Positions 45,166 through 53,747 of a stretch of DNA of 57,788 nucleotides are shown here, in pieces. The DNA lies in contig BJGT01000008.1 in the NCBI GenBank assembly GCA_014190675.1, positions 1-57,788 on the forward strand. Direction: 5' to 3'. Position numbers and translations under genes: made by a program. The notes beneath the pieces are model-generated. The model was given only the letters and a program-made list of their open reading frames with translations, did not search any database and was not told the origin of the DNA. Origin of the DNA: Comamonadaceae bacterium (GTDB lineage: Bacteria > Pseudomonadota > Gammaproteobacteria > Burkholderiales > Burkholderiaceae_C). Every line of letters starts with the position of its first letter. Position 1 is the stretch's first letter.

Positions 45166-46116
45166 TCAGCGTGGTTTGGCGGTCAACACCGCCAAGGCCA
45201 CCGAGGCGATACGCGACTGCAATGAGTCAGCGCGCGAGGTCAGCACGATGGGCACGGCCGCACCCAGCACCAGCCCGGCGCAGTCGCCACCGCCAATGTA
45301 ATTGAAACTTTTGTACAGCATGTTGCCGGCGTTCAGGTCAGGCATCAGGAGCAGATCGGCCTGACCTGCCACCCGCGACACCATCTTTTTGATGCGGGCG
45401 GCCTCAGCCGAAATAATGTTGTCAAAGCCGAACGGTCCCTCCACCACCGCACCCGGCCACTCGCCCTGAAGGGACAGCGCCACCAGGGCTTGGGCATCCA
45501 GCGTGGCCGGAATGGCGGGGTTGACAGATTCCACCGCCGCCACGATCCCCACCAGCGGCTCGGCAATGCCGAGTTGCTGCAGCAGCGTGACCGCGTTACC
45601 CACAATATCGCGCTTGGTTTTGAGGTCGGGCGCAATGTTGACCACGCAGTCGGCCAGCGCCAGCAGCTTGGGATAACGCGGCAAGTCGAACACAAAGGCG
45701 TGGCTGATGCGGCGTGGGCCACGCAGGCCGGTGGCCTTGTTGACCACAGCCGACATCAGCTCGTCGGTGTGCAGCGAGCCCTTCATCAGCGCCTGAACGT
45801 CGCCCGCACGCGCCAGGTCACAGGCCCTGGCAGCGGCATCCGACGCAGCCGCTCCCGTGTCGATGATCTCGAAGGCACCAGCGCCCACCCCGGCTTCGGC
45901 AGCCGCGCGAATGATCAACTCACGCGGGCCGATCAGAACCGGGCGCGCCAAGGCAGCACGCTGAATCTGCGCGGCGGCGTCAAGCGCCAATGCGTCGCCG
46001 GGATAGACCAGGGCCAGAGCAGGCAGTTGCCCGGCGGCGCGCTCGCGGGCCCTGGCCACCAACGCACTCAAACGCGGATGGCTGCCCGACACTGCGTCGC
46101 CGTCGGGGTAGGACAT
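45166..46116 (-). CDS. pta: Phosphate acetyltransferase (Pta/Ptb family)
   Basis: A 316-residue enzyme expected to convert acetyl phosphate and CoA to acetyl-CoA. The PTA_PTB fold is indicated by LMKGSLHTDELMSAV, RRISHAFVFDLPRY, LLLMPDLNAGNMLYKS and the late GGGDCAGLVLGAAVPIVLTS block. It is the short, phosphobutyryltransferase-like form. Its location between xsc (26 bases) and soeA (16 bases) makes acetyl phosphate from Xsc the natural substrate. I use the ATG at 46116 with GAGG upstream; a GTG at 46128 is possible. Confidence 0.85.
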   Translation of the reverse strand: MSYPDGDAVSGSHPRLSALVARARERAAGQLPALALVYPGDALALDAAAQIQRAALARPVLIGPRELIIRAAAEAGVGAGAFEIIDTGAAASDAAARACDLARAGDVQALMKGSLHTDELMSAVVNKATGLRGPRRISHAFVFDLPRYPKLLALADCVVNIAPDLKTKRDIVGNAVTLLQQLGIAEPLVGIVAAVESVNPAIPATLDAQALVALSLQGEWPGAVVEGPFGFDNIISAEAARIKKMVSRVAGQADLLLMPDLNAGNMLYKSFNYIGGGDCAGLVLGAAVPIVLTSRADSLQSRIASVALAVLTAKPR

Positions 46117-46142
46117 CGCCGGAGCCACCTCAGCGCCTGGGC

Positions 46143-47948
46143 TTAAACGTAGTCCTTGTACTTATCCAGAAAACGCACCGGCTTGGACAGCGCGTCACGG
46201 CGGAACGGGTCACCCAGCTCACGGGTGCACATGATCTCGATCACCGTCGTCTTGCCGCCGTTCATCTGCGCATCGATCGCCTTCTTCAGGGCTGGGCCCA
46301 CGTCTTCGAGCCGGTCCACGGTGACGCCCTCGGCGCCCATGGCGCGGGCAATACCCGCAAAGCTCTGGTTGTCGAGCTCGCCTGCGACAAAGCGGCGGTT
46401 GTAGAAATCGACCTGGTTTTTCTTCTCGGCGCCCCACTGGCGGTTGTGGAACACGATGGAGGTGACTGGGATGTTGTGGCGCACACAGGTCATGATCTCA
46501 GACATGCTCATGCCCCAGGCACCATCACCGGCGTAAGAGATGGCGGGCCGGTCGGGGGCGGCAACTTTGGCACCAATCATGGTGGGCAAGGCATAGCCGC
46601 AGTTGCCAAAGCTCATGGGTGCGAAGAAGCTGCGCGGCTCTTCAAAGCGCAGGTAGCTATTGGCCACCGAGTTGATGTTGCCGATGTCGGTGGAGACCAT
46701 GGCGCGTGGCGGCATGGCTTTTTCAAGTTCGCGCAGCACCTGGCGCGGGTGCAGCCAGTTACCGGCCTCATTCTTGGCCTCTTCAATCACGTCCAGGCTG
46801 TAGGCATCGCGCTCGTGCGTCCAGTCGTCCAGCTCTTTCTCCCAGGCGGCTTTTTCAGCCGCGATGGTGCCGGCCCGGGCGGCCTTGTTGCCATCGCACA
46901 CCAAAGCCCGGCCCTGCAGGCGCTGCAACATGGCCTTGGCCGATGCTTTTGCATCGCCATGCACACCCACGGTGATCTTCTTGACCAGCCCCAGATTGGT
47001 GTGGTCTGCCTCCACCTGGATGATCTTGGCGTCTTTGGGCCAGTAGTCCAGCCCGTGCTGCGCCAATGTGCCAAACGGCCCCATGCGCGAGCCCAGCGCC
47101 ACCACCACATCGGCCTGGGCGATCAACTTCATGGCCGCTTTGGAACCCTGGTAGCCCAGCGGGCCGCACCACAGTGGGTGGCTGGCCGGGAAAGCATCAT
47201 TGCGCAGGTAACCGGTCACCACTGGCGCACCCAGACGCTCAGCCAGCGCCTGGCATTCGGCCACTGCATCACCCATCACCACCCCGCCACCGGCCAAAAT
47301 GACCGGAAACTTGGCATTGGCCAACAGGTCGGCAGCGGCATTGAGGCTGTTTTCACCGCCGGCACCGCGCTCCACGCGCATCGGCTTGGGGATTTCGCAA
47401 GTGACTTCGCCGTAGAAGTAATCGCGTGGAATATTCAGCTGGGTCGGGCCCATTTCCGACATGGCGCGGTCAAAGCAGCGTGCGGTGTACTCGGCCATGC
47501 GTTTGGGGTTGTTCACATGGCCCTGGTACTTGGTGAACTCCTGGAACATCGGCAGCTGGTTGGCCTCCTGGAAGCCGCCCAGCCCCATGCCCATGGTGCC
47601 GGTCTCGGGCGTGATCATCACCACCGGGCTGTGAGCCCAGTAAGCGGCCGCAATGGCAGTGACGCAGTTGCTGATGCCGGGGCCGTTTTGGCCAATCACC
47701 ACACCGTGGCGGCCGCTGACACGGGCATAGCCGTCGGCCATGTGGCCGGCGCCCTGCTCGTGCACCACCGGGATCAGCTTGATACCGGCCGGGGCAAAAA
47801 TATCCATCGCGTCCATGAAGGCCGAGCCCATGATGCCGAAGATTTCAGTCACGCCATTGGCGGCCATGGTCTCGACAAAAGCCTCGGAGGGCGTCATTTT
47901 TTGTGGTCCGGCGGGCACGGCGGGCTTGCTGGCGGTGGTGTCGTTCAT
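46143..47948 (-). CDS. xsc: Sulfoacetaldehyde acetyltransferase
   Basis: A 601-residue thiamin-diphosphate enzyme that cleaves sulfoacetaldehyde with phosphate to acetyl phosphate and sulfite, the central desulfonation step for taurine, isethionate and related C2 sulfonates. The ThDP glutamate is Glu64 (VVHEQGAGHMADGYARV), and the Mg/diphosphate motif is GDGAWGMSMSEI from about residue 474 with the Asn about 27 later. VNNPKRMAEYTARCFDRAM and PTQLNIPRDYFYGE are typical of Xsc as opposed to acetolactate synthases. AGGAGA lies eight bases before ATG. It is first in the operon; its promoter region is shared with iclR. Confidence 0.93.
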   Translation of the reverse strand: MNDTTASKPAVPAGPQKMTPSEAFVETMAANGVTEIFGIMGSAFMDAMDIFAPAGIKLIPVVHEQGAGHMADGYARVSGRHGVVIGQNGPGISNCVTAIAAAYWAHSPVVMITPETGTMGMGLGGFQEANQLPMFQEFTKYQGHVNNPKRMAEYTARCFDRAMSEMGPTQLNIPRDYFYGEVTCEIPKPMRVERGAGGENSLNAAADLLANAKFPVILAGGGVVMGDAVAECQALAERLGAPVVTGYLRNDAFPASHPLWCGPLGYQGSKAAMKLIAQADVVVALGSRMGPFGTLAQHGLDYWPKDAKIIQVEADHTNLGLVKKITVGVHGDAKASAKAMLQRLQGRALVCDGNKAARAGTIAAEKAAWEKELDDWTHERDAYSLDVIEEAKNEAGNWLHPRQVLRELEKAMPPRAMVSTDIGNINSVANSYLRFEEPRSFFAPMSFGNCGYALPTMIGAKVAAPDRPAISYAGDGAWGMSMSEIMTCVRHNIPVTSIVFHNRQWGAEKKNQVDFYNRRFVAGELDNQSFAGIARAMGAEGVTVDRLEDVGPALKKAIDAQMNGGKTTVIEIMCTRELGDPFRRDALSKPVRFLDKYKDYV

Positions 47949-48078
47949 GGTAAAGATTCTCCTGAAAATCGGCGGTTGGGCCGTGGCTTAGGTCATGGCA
48001 TGCTGCGTCGGATTTTAGGATCAGGTTTTTGCCGGGTCAACCTGAATATCGATAACTAGAACGAAATCGACAATTATT

Positions 48079-48099
48079 TGGAATTTCGATATCATTCCA
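48079..48099. promoter_or_regulatory. Palindrome in the xsc-iclR intergenic region, probable IclR operator
   Basis: Arms TGGAAT (48079-48084) and ATTCCA (48094-48099) are perfect inverted repeats nine bases apart. The pattern resembles operators of IclR-family proteins (TGGAAA-type half-sites). The right arm ends four bases before the iclR ATG, so binding should block the regulator's own transcription or translation start. The remaining 130 bases to xsc hold further partial matches (ATATCGAT at about 48044-48051, its complement at 48086-48093). Confidence 0.6.
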
Positions 48100-48103
48100 T
48101 GCC

Positions 48104-48919
48104 ATGAAAGCCGTGCCCGTACAGAAGCCAGACATCGTCGAAATCAATGGCGATACGCCGACGCTGCGCCTGTTTTCGCTACTTGAAGCCATTGCCGCCA
48201 AAGACCAGCTGTTCTCCTTGCCTGGCCTGGTCGAAGAAACCGCCCTGCCCAAACCCACCCTGCACCGCATGCTGCAGCAGCTTGAAGCCGCTGGCCTGGT
48301 ACAGCGCCAAGGCGACGGCCGGCACTACAGCACCGGGCTGCGCTTGCGCCGGCTGGCCGAGAACCTGCTGCTCAACAACACCTACCACGGCGCCCAGCAT
48401 CTGGTTCTGCGGCATCTGGTGGATGAGTTGGGTGAGAGCTGCAATATCACCGCCCTGGCCGGCAGCGAGGTGATCTACCTGGACCGGGTGGAAACGGCAG
48501 CACCGCTGCGCTTTTACCTGCATCCCGGCTCGCGCGTGCCGGCGCACTGCTCAGCCAGTGGCAAGATGTTCCTGTCCCAAATGAGCCCGGCCCAGCGCCG
48601 GCGCCTGCTGTCCCACGCACCGCTGACCGCTTACACAGGCAAGACCCTGACCGACCCTGACCTGCTCGAAGATGAGCTTAAGCAGGTCAAAAGTCAGGGC
48701 TACGCGCTGGACAACGAAGAGTTTTTGCCCGGCCTCCTGTGCGCTGCGGTGTTGGTGCCCTCCAGCGCCGGCAGGTCCAACCTGTGCGTCGCCGTGCAGG
48801 CGCCGATCATGCGGCTGACCCCCGACAAGGTGCTAACCATGTTGCCCAGCCTGAAGCGGGCGGCGCAGGCGCTGAGCCACATTGAACAGCAAGCCCCACC
48901 CGATGCCGAACGAGGCTGA
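48104..48919 (+). CDS. IclR-family transcriptional regulator
   Basis: A 271-residue regulator. The N-terminal winged helix-turn-helix (about 18-80) includes SLPGLVEETALPKPTLHRML. The C-terminal ligand-binding domain has RVPAHCSASGKMFLSQM, the canonical IclR block containing the effector-site cysteine and serine. It is divergent from xsc and in the same transcript direction as the CobS/CobT-like genes, which begin 33 bases later. It most likely senses a sulfonate, sulfoacetaldehyde or an acetyl intermediate and controls xsc-pta-soeABC; both points are inference from position. Confidence 0.87.
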   Translation: MKAVPVQKPDIVEINGDTPTLRLFSLLEAIAAKDQLFSLPGLVEETALPKPTLHRMLQQLEAAGLVQRQGDGRHYSTGLRLRRLAENLLLNNTYHGAQHLVLRHLVDELGESCNITALAGSEVIYLDRVETAAPLRFYLHPGSRVPAHCSASGKMFLSQMSPAQRRRLLSHAPLTAYTGKTLTDPDLLEDELKQVKSQGYALDNEEFLPGLLCAAVLVPSSAGRSNLCVAVQAPIMRLTPDKVLTMLPSLKRAAQALSHIEQQAPPDAERG

Positions 48920-48952
48920 CGGCCGCATCAACTCCGCACCAGGACCACCACT

Positions 48953-49951
48953 TTGAGCGTCATTTCCCCCGCCCAGCCCGCCCAGCCCAGCCAGCCCGAC
49001 CGCATGGTGTCCGTGCGCGAGGTGTTCGGGATAGACACCAACCTGCGGGTACCGGCTTTCAGCCAGGCTGATGCCCATGTGCCCGAGATCGACAGCGTGT
49101 ACCGCTTCAACCCCGAGGTCACGCTGGCTCTGCTGGCCGGTTTTACGCACAACCGGCGCGTGCTGGTTCAAGGCCTGCACGGTACCGGCAAATCGACCCA
49201 CATCGAGCAGGTGGCGGCGCGGCTGAACTGGCCCTGTGTGCGCGTGAATCTGGACGGCCACATCAGCCGGCTCGACCTGGTGGGGCGTGACACCGTGGTG
49301 CTGCGCGACGGCCAGCAGGTGACCGAGTTCCAGGAGGGCATCGTGCCCTGGGCGCTGCAACGCCCAGTGGCGCTGATTTTTGACGAGTACGACGCCGGCC
49401 GGCCCGATGTGATGTTCGTGATCCAGCGCATCCTGGAGCAGGGCGGCCAGTTCACACTGCTGGACCAAAACCGCGTGCTGCGGCCGCACCCGGGCTTTCG
49501 CCTGTTTGCCACCTCCAACACCGTGGGCCTAGGCAACCTCAACGGCCTGTACCACGGCGCCCAGCGCCTCAACCACGCGCAGATGGACCGCTGGAACATC
49601 GTGGCTGCGCTCAACTACCTGCCGGCCGCCGAAGAAATGGCCATCGTCGCCGCGCGGGTGCCGAGCCTCGCCGGCCCGGCGCGACAAACGCTGCTGGAGG
49701 GAATGGTGGCACTGGCCGATCTCACCCGCAAGGGCTTTGCCGCGGGCGACCTGTCCACATTAATGTCACCGCGTACGGTGATCACCTGGGGCGAGAACAT
49801 CGACATCTTCCAGGACCCTGCCTTGGCGCTGCGCCTGTCATTTCTGAACAAGTGCGACGAGGCCGAACGGCCTCTGGTGGCTGAGTACTACCAGCGCTGT
49901 TTTGGCGCCGAACTGGCCGAATCCCACGCCCTGACCTCTCCACGGCCATGA
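48953..49951 (+). CDS. CobS-like AAA+ ATPase (MoxR-type) without cobalamin context
   Basis: A 332-residue AAA+ protein closely patterned on CobS, the ATPase of aerobic cobaltochelatase. The CobS_N-like [12 protein letters not shown] lies at about 17-28. Walker A is GLHGTGKST (74-82), Walker [10 protein letters not shown] (141-149), and sensor 1 is LFATSNT. CobS and CobT form a chaperone ring that drives Co insertion by CobN, but no cobN or other cob gene is near. A TTG start with AGGA upstream fits; an ATG at 49004 (MVSVREV) is the alternative. It follows iclR by 33 bases and overlaps the next gene (ATGA). A chelatase or enzyme-activation role is inference. Confidence 0.85.
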   Translation: MSVISPAQPAQPSQPDRMVSVREVFGIDTNLRVPAFSQADAHVPEIDSVYRFNPEVTLALLAGFTHNRRVLVQGLHGTGKSTHIEQVAARLNWPCVRVNLDGHISRLDLVGRDTVVLRDGQQVTEFQEGIVPWALQRPVALIFDEYDAGRPDVMFVIQRILEQGGQFTLLDQNRVLRPHPGFRLFATSNTVGLGNLNGLYHGAQRLNHAQMDRWNIVAALNYLPAAEEMAIVAARVPSLAGPARQTLLEGMVALADLTRKGFAAGDLSTLMSPRTVITWGENIDIFQDPALALRLSFLNKCDEAERPLVAEYYQRCFGAELAESHALTSPRP

Positions 49952-51681
49952 GCGCCCAGGCGGCCCAGCCCGCCCAGGTGCGGCTGCAGCACCAGGTAGA
50001 GGAGCTGTGCGCCGCCAGCATCCGGGCACTCAGCGGCCAACCGGACGTTCACTTCCGTGGCCGCCGGCTGCACCGCGCCGGCGTGGCCTTGCCACTGTTC
50101 GCCCCACACCTGCACCCCACGCTGGACGACGATGACTTTGCCTCGTTTCGCGGCGCGGCCGATGGCCTGGCCCTGAGGTTGCGCTTATCTGAACCGCAAT
50201 TGCATCGCCAACTTTGTCCGCCTGCACCGGTGGAGCGTCTGCTGTTTGAGCTGCTGGAACAGATCCGGGTCGAATCTCAGGTGCCAGCCGGCTTAGGAGG
50301 TGTTGCGGCCAACCTGCATCACAGATTTGAACAGTGGTCACTGGCCTTTCACCGCTCCGGTCTGACCGACAGCATGCGCGGTATCCTGCTGTTCACTGTG
50401 GCGCAAATCTGCCGGGCCCGGGTCACCGGCGAGCCGGTGCTGCATGAAGCCGAGGACCTGATGGAGGCCACCCGCGCCGGGATTGCACCGCTGCTGGGGC
50501 ACGCATTGGCCGGCCTTCGCCGATACCGCCACGACCAAACCGCTTATGCCGTGCACGCGCTAGACCTGGCAAAACTGGTGGCTGATCTGCTGCGCTCCGC
50601 CGAGCCCGAGGGCACGGACGGCGAGCAGGACAAGCCCGGAGAAGAAATGGAGCGCGCGGCATTCAGCCTGATGATGGACTTTGACGCCACGGTAGAAGAC
50701 GGCATTGCCGCCGCCGTGAGCGGGCGCAGTCGGGTGCTGGAAGGCCAGGGCGACGTCTACCGTGTGTTCATCACCGCCTACGACCGTGAAGTGGCTGCCG
50801 GTAGCCTGGTGCGCCCTGCCCTGCTTCGCGAATACCGCGAGCAACTCGATCGCCGAATTGCTGGCCAGGGGGTGAACACTGCGCGGCTGGCACGCGAACT
50901 CAAGCAGCTGCTGGCCCGCCCGGTGCAAGACGGCTGGGACAGCGGCCAAGAAGAAGGCCGCCTGGACGGCCGCCGCATCGCACAGCTGATCGCATCCCCC
51001 ACCGAACGCCGACTGTTCCGCACCGAACGGCTAGAGCCGCAGTCCGACTGTGTGCTGGCCTTTCTGATCGACTGCTCGGGCTCGATGAAACAGCACATCG
51101 AATCGGTGGCCATGCTGGTGGACGTGTTGACCAGGGCCTTGGAACAGGCCGGCGTCACCACTGAGGTCCTGGGGTTCAGCACCAGCGCCTGGCAGGGCGG
51201 CCGCGCTCAGCGCGACTGGTTGCGCCTGGGCAAACCGCAACACCCGGGCCGGCTCAATGAGGTCAGCCACATGGTGTTCAAGAACGCCGACACACCCTGG
51301 CGCCGGGCCCGCCCCGACATCGCCGCACTGCTCAAGCCCGACCTGTTTCGAGAGGGCGTTGACGGCGAGGCCGTGGCATGGGCCTGCAACCGCCTCAAGA
51401 AACGCCCCGAGGCACGACGCATCCTGCTGGTGATCTCCGACGGCTGCCCGATGGACGGCGCCACCCAACTGGCCAACGACGCCCACTACCTCGACAACCA
51501 CCTCAAACAGGTGGTGGCACAGCAGACGCAAAGCGGCGAGGTGGCGGTATTTGGCGTGGGCGTCGGGCTGGACCTGAGCCCGTTTTACCCCCACAACCGG
51601 GCGCTTGACCTGTCCAGCCCCCCGGGCAACAGCGTGTTCCGGGAACTGCTCGGGATGCTGGCGCAGCATCTGCGCTGGTAG
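49948..51681 (+). CDS. CobT-like VWA-domain protein, partner of the CobS-like ATPase
   Basis: A 577-residue protein resembling CobT of aerobic cobaltochelatase. The N-terminal half is helical (CobT N-domain). A short acidic segment at about 220-232 stands where CobT usually has a longer one. The C-terminal von Willebrand A domain has the MIDAS motif DCSGS at 375-379 and a late [10 protein letters not shown] strand. The domain would bind Mg2+ and couple the AAA+ ring to a target protein. The ATG overlaps the CobS-like stop by four bases. With iclR it forms one rightward transcript; 96 bases of convergent space follow, without a clear terminator. Confidence 0.83.
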   Translation: MSAQAAQPAQVRLQHQVEELCAASIRALSGQPDVHFRGRRLHRAGVALPLFAPHLHPTLDDDDFASFRGAADGLALRLRLSEPQLHRQLCPPAPVERLLFELLEQIRVESQVPAGLGGVAANLHHRFEQWSLAFHRSGLTDSMRGILLFTVAQICRARVTGEPVLHEAEDLMEATRAGIAPLLGHALAGLRRYRHDQTAYAVHALDLAKLVADLLRSAEPEGTDGEQDKPGEEMERAAFSLMMDFDATVEDGIAAAVSGRSRVLEGQGDVYRVFITAYDREVAAGSLVRPALLREYREQLDRRIAGQGVNTARLARELKQLLARPVQDGWDSGQEEGRLDGRRIAQLIASPTERRLFRTERLEPQSDCVLAFLIDCSGSMKQHIESVAMLVDVLTRALEQAGVTTEVLGFSTSAWQGGRAQRDWLRLGKPQHPGRLNEVSHMVFKNADTPWRRARPDIAALLKPDLFREGVDGEAVAWACNRLKKRPEARRILLVISDGCPMDGATQLANDAHYLDNHLKQVVAQQTQSGEVAVFGVGVGLDLSPFYPHNRALDLSSPPGNSVFRELLGMLAQHLRW

Positions 51682-51777
51682 CTCGAAGTTAGGCGCATGG
51701 TTGTGCCTCATCGGGCTATCGCTGAGGGTCGTCAAGGTGGCGAGTGACTGCCCCGCCAAAAGGAGAGAAACTGCCCG

Positions 51778-52587
51778 CTAATCGAGCAACGGAAACAACG
51801 CGTCATCCATCACCGCCTGATCCGGGAGCCGGTCTGCCAAACCAGCAAAAGGCGGCGAAGTGCGCCAGGGACGCACAGCGTGGCGGGCGTCGTCGCCCAG
51901 GTAGCGCGCTGAAAACACTCGGCGGCGCTGGGTGGGGCCGACGCCGCTGCTGGCGTGCAGCGTCAGCATATGAAAGGCTACCGCATCGCCTGGCTCCAGC
52001 GCCCAGGCCAATTGCCGGTGCTGGGTCGGCTGCGCATCGATGTCAGGCAATTCGGCCAAGCTGCCTTCCGGGAACCACTTGGCCTGCTGCTCGCGAAAGG
52101 TGCGCGGCATGTACCAAGCACCAGCGTGCGAACCGGCCACAAAGCGCAGGGTGCTGGCCAAGGGCACAGGGTCCACCGGCAGCCAGAAACTGACGTTCTG
52201 GCGACCGCTCACGTTGTAGTAGGGCTGGTCCTGGTGCCAGGGCGTCTTTTGGCGGGTGCCGGGCTCCTTCACCAGCAAGTGGTCGTGGTACAGGCGGCAG
52301 GTCTGGCTTTGCATCAGTTGCCGAGCCAAGCGCGGCAGCGCGGAATGCCGTAGCACCGCGGCATAAGCCGGGTTAGTCTGCCAAGTGCAAAAATCTTCCA
52401 CAAACCGACCTGGGTCATCGGCTTGGCTGGCCACCAAAGCCAGCGGGCTCAGATTGGCCAGGTTGTGCTCGATGCCGGCCGTGAGCTGGGTCAGCTCAGC
52501 GGCGTTGAGCAGACCACGGAGCACCACCGCGCCGTCGAGCGCAAACGCCCGGGCGGCCTCGGGTGGTAATTGAAACGAGGCCGTCAT
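51778..52587 (-). CDS. PhyH-family Fe(II)/2-oxoglutarate dioxygenase
   Basis: A 269-residue phytanoyl-CoA-dioxygenase-like enzyme. The facial triad is readable: His118-x-Asp120 in TPWHQDQPYY and a distal His211 in MLTLHASSG, with Arg221-223 following to bind 2-oxoglutarate. WLPVDPVPLASTLRFVAGSH is typical of PhyH proteins. The substrate is unknown. Bacterial relatives hydroxylate small polar molecules, and the xsc context makes a sulfonate or aminoalkyl compound worth testing. The ATG overlaps the stop of the HupE-like gene by one base (TGATG). It is the last gene of the TPR-HupE-PhyH cassette. Confidence 0.82.
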   Translation of the reverse strand: MTASFQLPPEAARAFALDGAVVLRGLLNAAELTQLTAGIEHNLANLSPLALVASQADDPGRFVEDFCTWQTNPAYAAVLRHSALPRLARQLMQSQTCRLYHDHLLVKEPGTRQKTPWHQDQPYYNVSGRQNVSFWLPVDPVPLASTLRFVAGSHAGAWYMPRTFREQQAKWFPEGSLAELPDIDAQPTQHRQLAWALEPGDAVAFHMLTLHASSGVGPTQRRRVFSARYLGDDARHAVRPWRTSPPFAGLADRLPDQAVMDDALFPLLD

Positions 52588-53747
52588 CAAGTCCACCAAA
52601 AAACCGACACATTGAAAGCCCGCTCCACAAACCAGGCCAGGGCCACCAGCAAGGCGGCCAAGGAACCTCCCATCAACACGCCGCGCTGGTAAAACGGCGT
52701 ATGCCGCAGCACAAAAGCCAGCGGCAAAAACACCGCCACGATGGCCAGTTGCCCGAACTCGACGCCCAGGTTGAAGCCCACCAGGCTAACGGCCAGCGCC
52801 CCAGTGGGCAGGCCCAGCTCAGTCAGCACGCTGGCAAAACCGAAGCCGTGAATGAGCCCGAAGAAAAACGCCATCAGCCAGCGCCCTTGCACCATTGGCA
52901 CCAGGTTGTTGGCGGCAGCAAACACCACCGAGCCAGCAATCGCCGACTCCACAAGGCGGCTTGGCAGGCTGATGATCTCCAGGGCAGCCAGCGACAGGGT
53001 GATGGAATGCGCCAAGGTGAAGGCGGTCACGACCGCCAGCACACTCAGGCTCGCGTCTTTAAAACGACTTACCCCGTGCACGCCATCGCCGTGCCCATCT
53101 CTGCGGCGAGGCATCAACACTGCCGGCAAAAGCAATGCGAGCAAGAACAAGATGTGGTCAAAGCCAATCCAGATGTGCCACACGCCCTGCCACAGATACT
53201 GCACAAACTGGGCCCCAACAGTGGTCGCCTCGGCGAACTGCATGACCCCGCTTTGCGGCCCCAGCACCGCACTGTGCGTGGCACCATCCAGATCGAGCTT
53301 GAGCAATCCGCGATGCTGTGCGTCGAGGTCAAACAACAGGCTGTACTGGATGGACAAAGGGCCATGCTGTTGCGGGCAGCGGCCACTCCAGGCCAACACC
53401 GCGTAGCCACCGTCGGTATGCTCGTCGACCTGAAGACTGGCTTGCCCGAGTGTGCAGTTGCCCCCGCGCTGCAAGCTGAGGCGGCTAACAGCCCAGGCCT
53501 GCAGTTCGCGCTCTTTCTGCTGCAACTCCCCCCAGGTGATTTGGTCGTCGCCGTTGGAATCAAGGCCAATGGCGAATTGAATGTCGCGCAGGGCAATGTC
53601 CCACTGCACGTTCACTTGATCGGCCTGGACCTGAACCATCAGGTAACTGTCGCTCGATTTGTGCGCCAGCGCCGCGCCAGCCATCAACACCAGCCAGGCC
53701 ATGGTCAGGGCCCGAGCCACCCATTGGCGCCATGAACGGCGGCTCAA
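52587..53747 (-). CDS. HupE/UreJ-like membrane protein with EF-hand-like loop
   Basis: A 386-residue protein. A signal peptide (ending GAALA) is followed by a periplasmic domain of about 160 residues, then a membrane domain of about seven segments with the HupE/UreJ_2 motif WHIWIGFDHILFLLALLLP and a second histidine in HGFGFASVL. The periplasmic part carries a textbook 12-residue EF-hand loop, DSNGDDQITWGE (63-74), suggesting calcium binding. HupE/UreJ proteins are linked to nickel or cobalt uptake, but this two-domain subgroup is uncharacterised as far as I know. The start overlaps the TPR gene stop (ATGA). Confidence 0.8.
   Translation of the reverse strand: MSRRSWRQWVARALTMAWLVLMAGAALAHKSSDSYLMVQVQADQVNVQWDIALRDIQFAIGLDSNGDDQITWGELQQKERELQAWAVSRLSLQRGGNCTLGQASLQVDEHTDGGYAVLAWSGRCPQQHGPLSIQYSLLFDLDAQHRGLLKLDLDGATHSAVLGPQSGVMQFAEATTVGAQFVQYLWQGVWHIWIGFDHILFLLALLLPAVLMPRRRDGHGDGVHGVSRFKDASLSVLAVVTAFTLAHSITLSLAALEIISLPSRLVESAIAGSVVFAAANNLVPMVQGRWLMAFFFGLIHGFGFASVLTELGLPTGALAVSLVGFNLGVEFGQLAIVAVFLPLAFVLRHTPFYQRGVLMGGSLAALLVALAWFVERAFNVSVFWWT

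Noticed and set aside
45990-48059. A 689-codon rightward open frame across pta and xsc
   Set aside because: It is the antisense shadow of two clearly homologous genes in GC-rich DNA; its translation is rich in His, Gly and Arg and resembles no protein.
48953-51681. Straightforward annotation as cobaltochelatase CobST of B12 synthesis
   Set aside because: The proteins resemble CobS and CobT, but no CobN or other cobalamin gene is in the window and the genes are in the transcript of an IclR regulator beside xsc, so the pathway assignment is left open.
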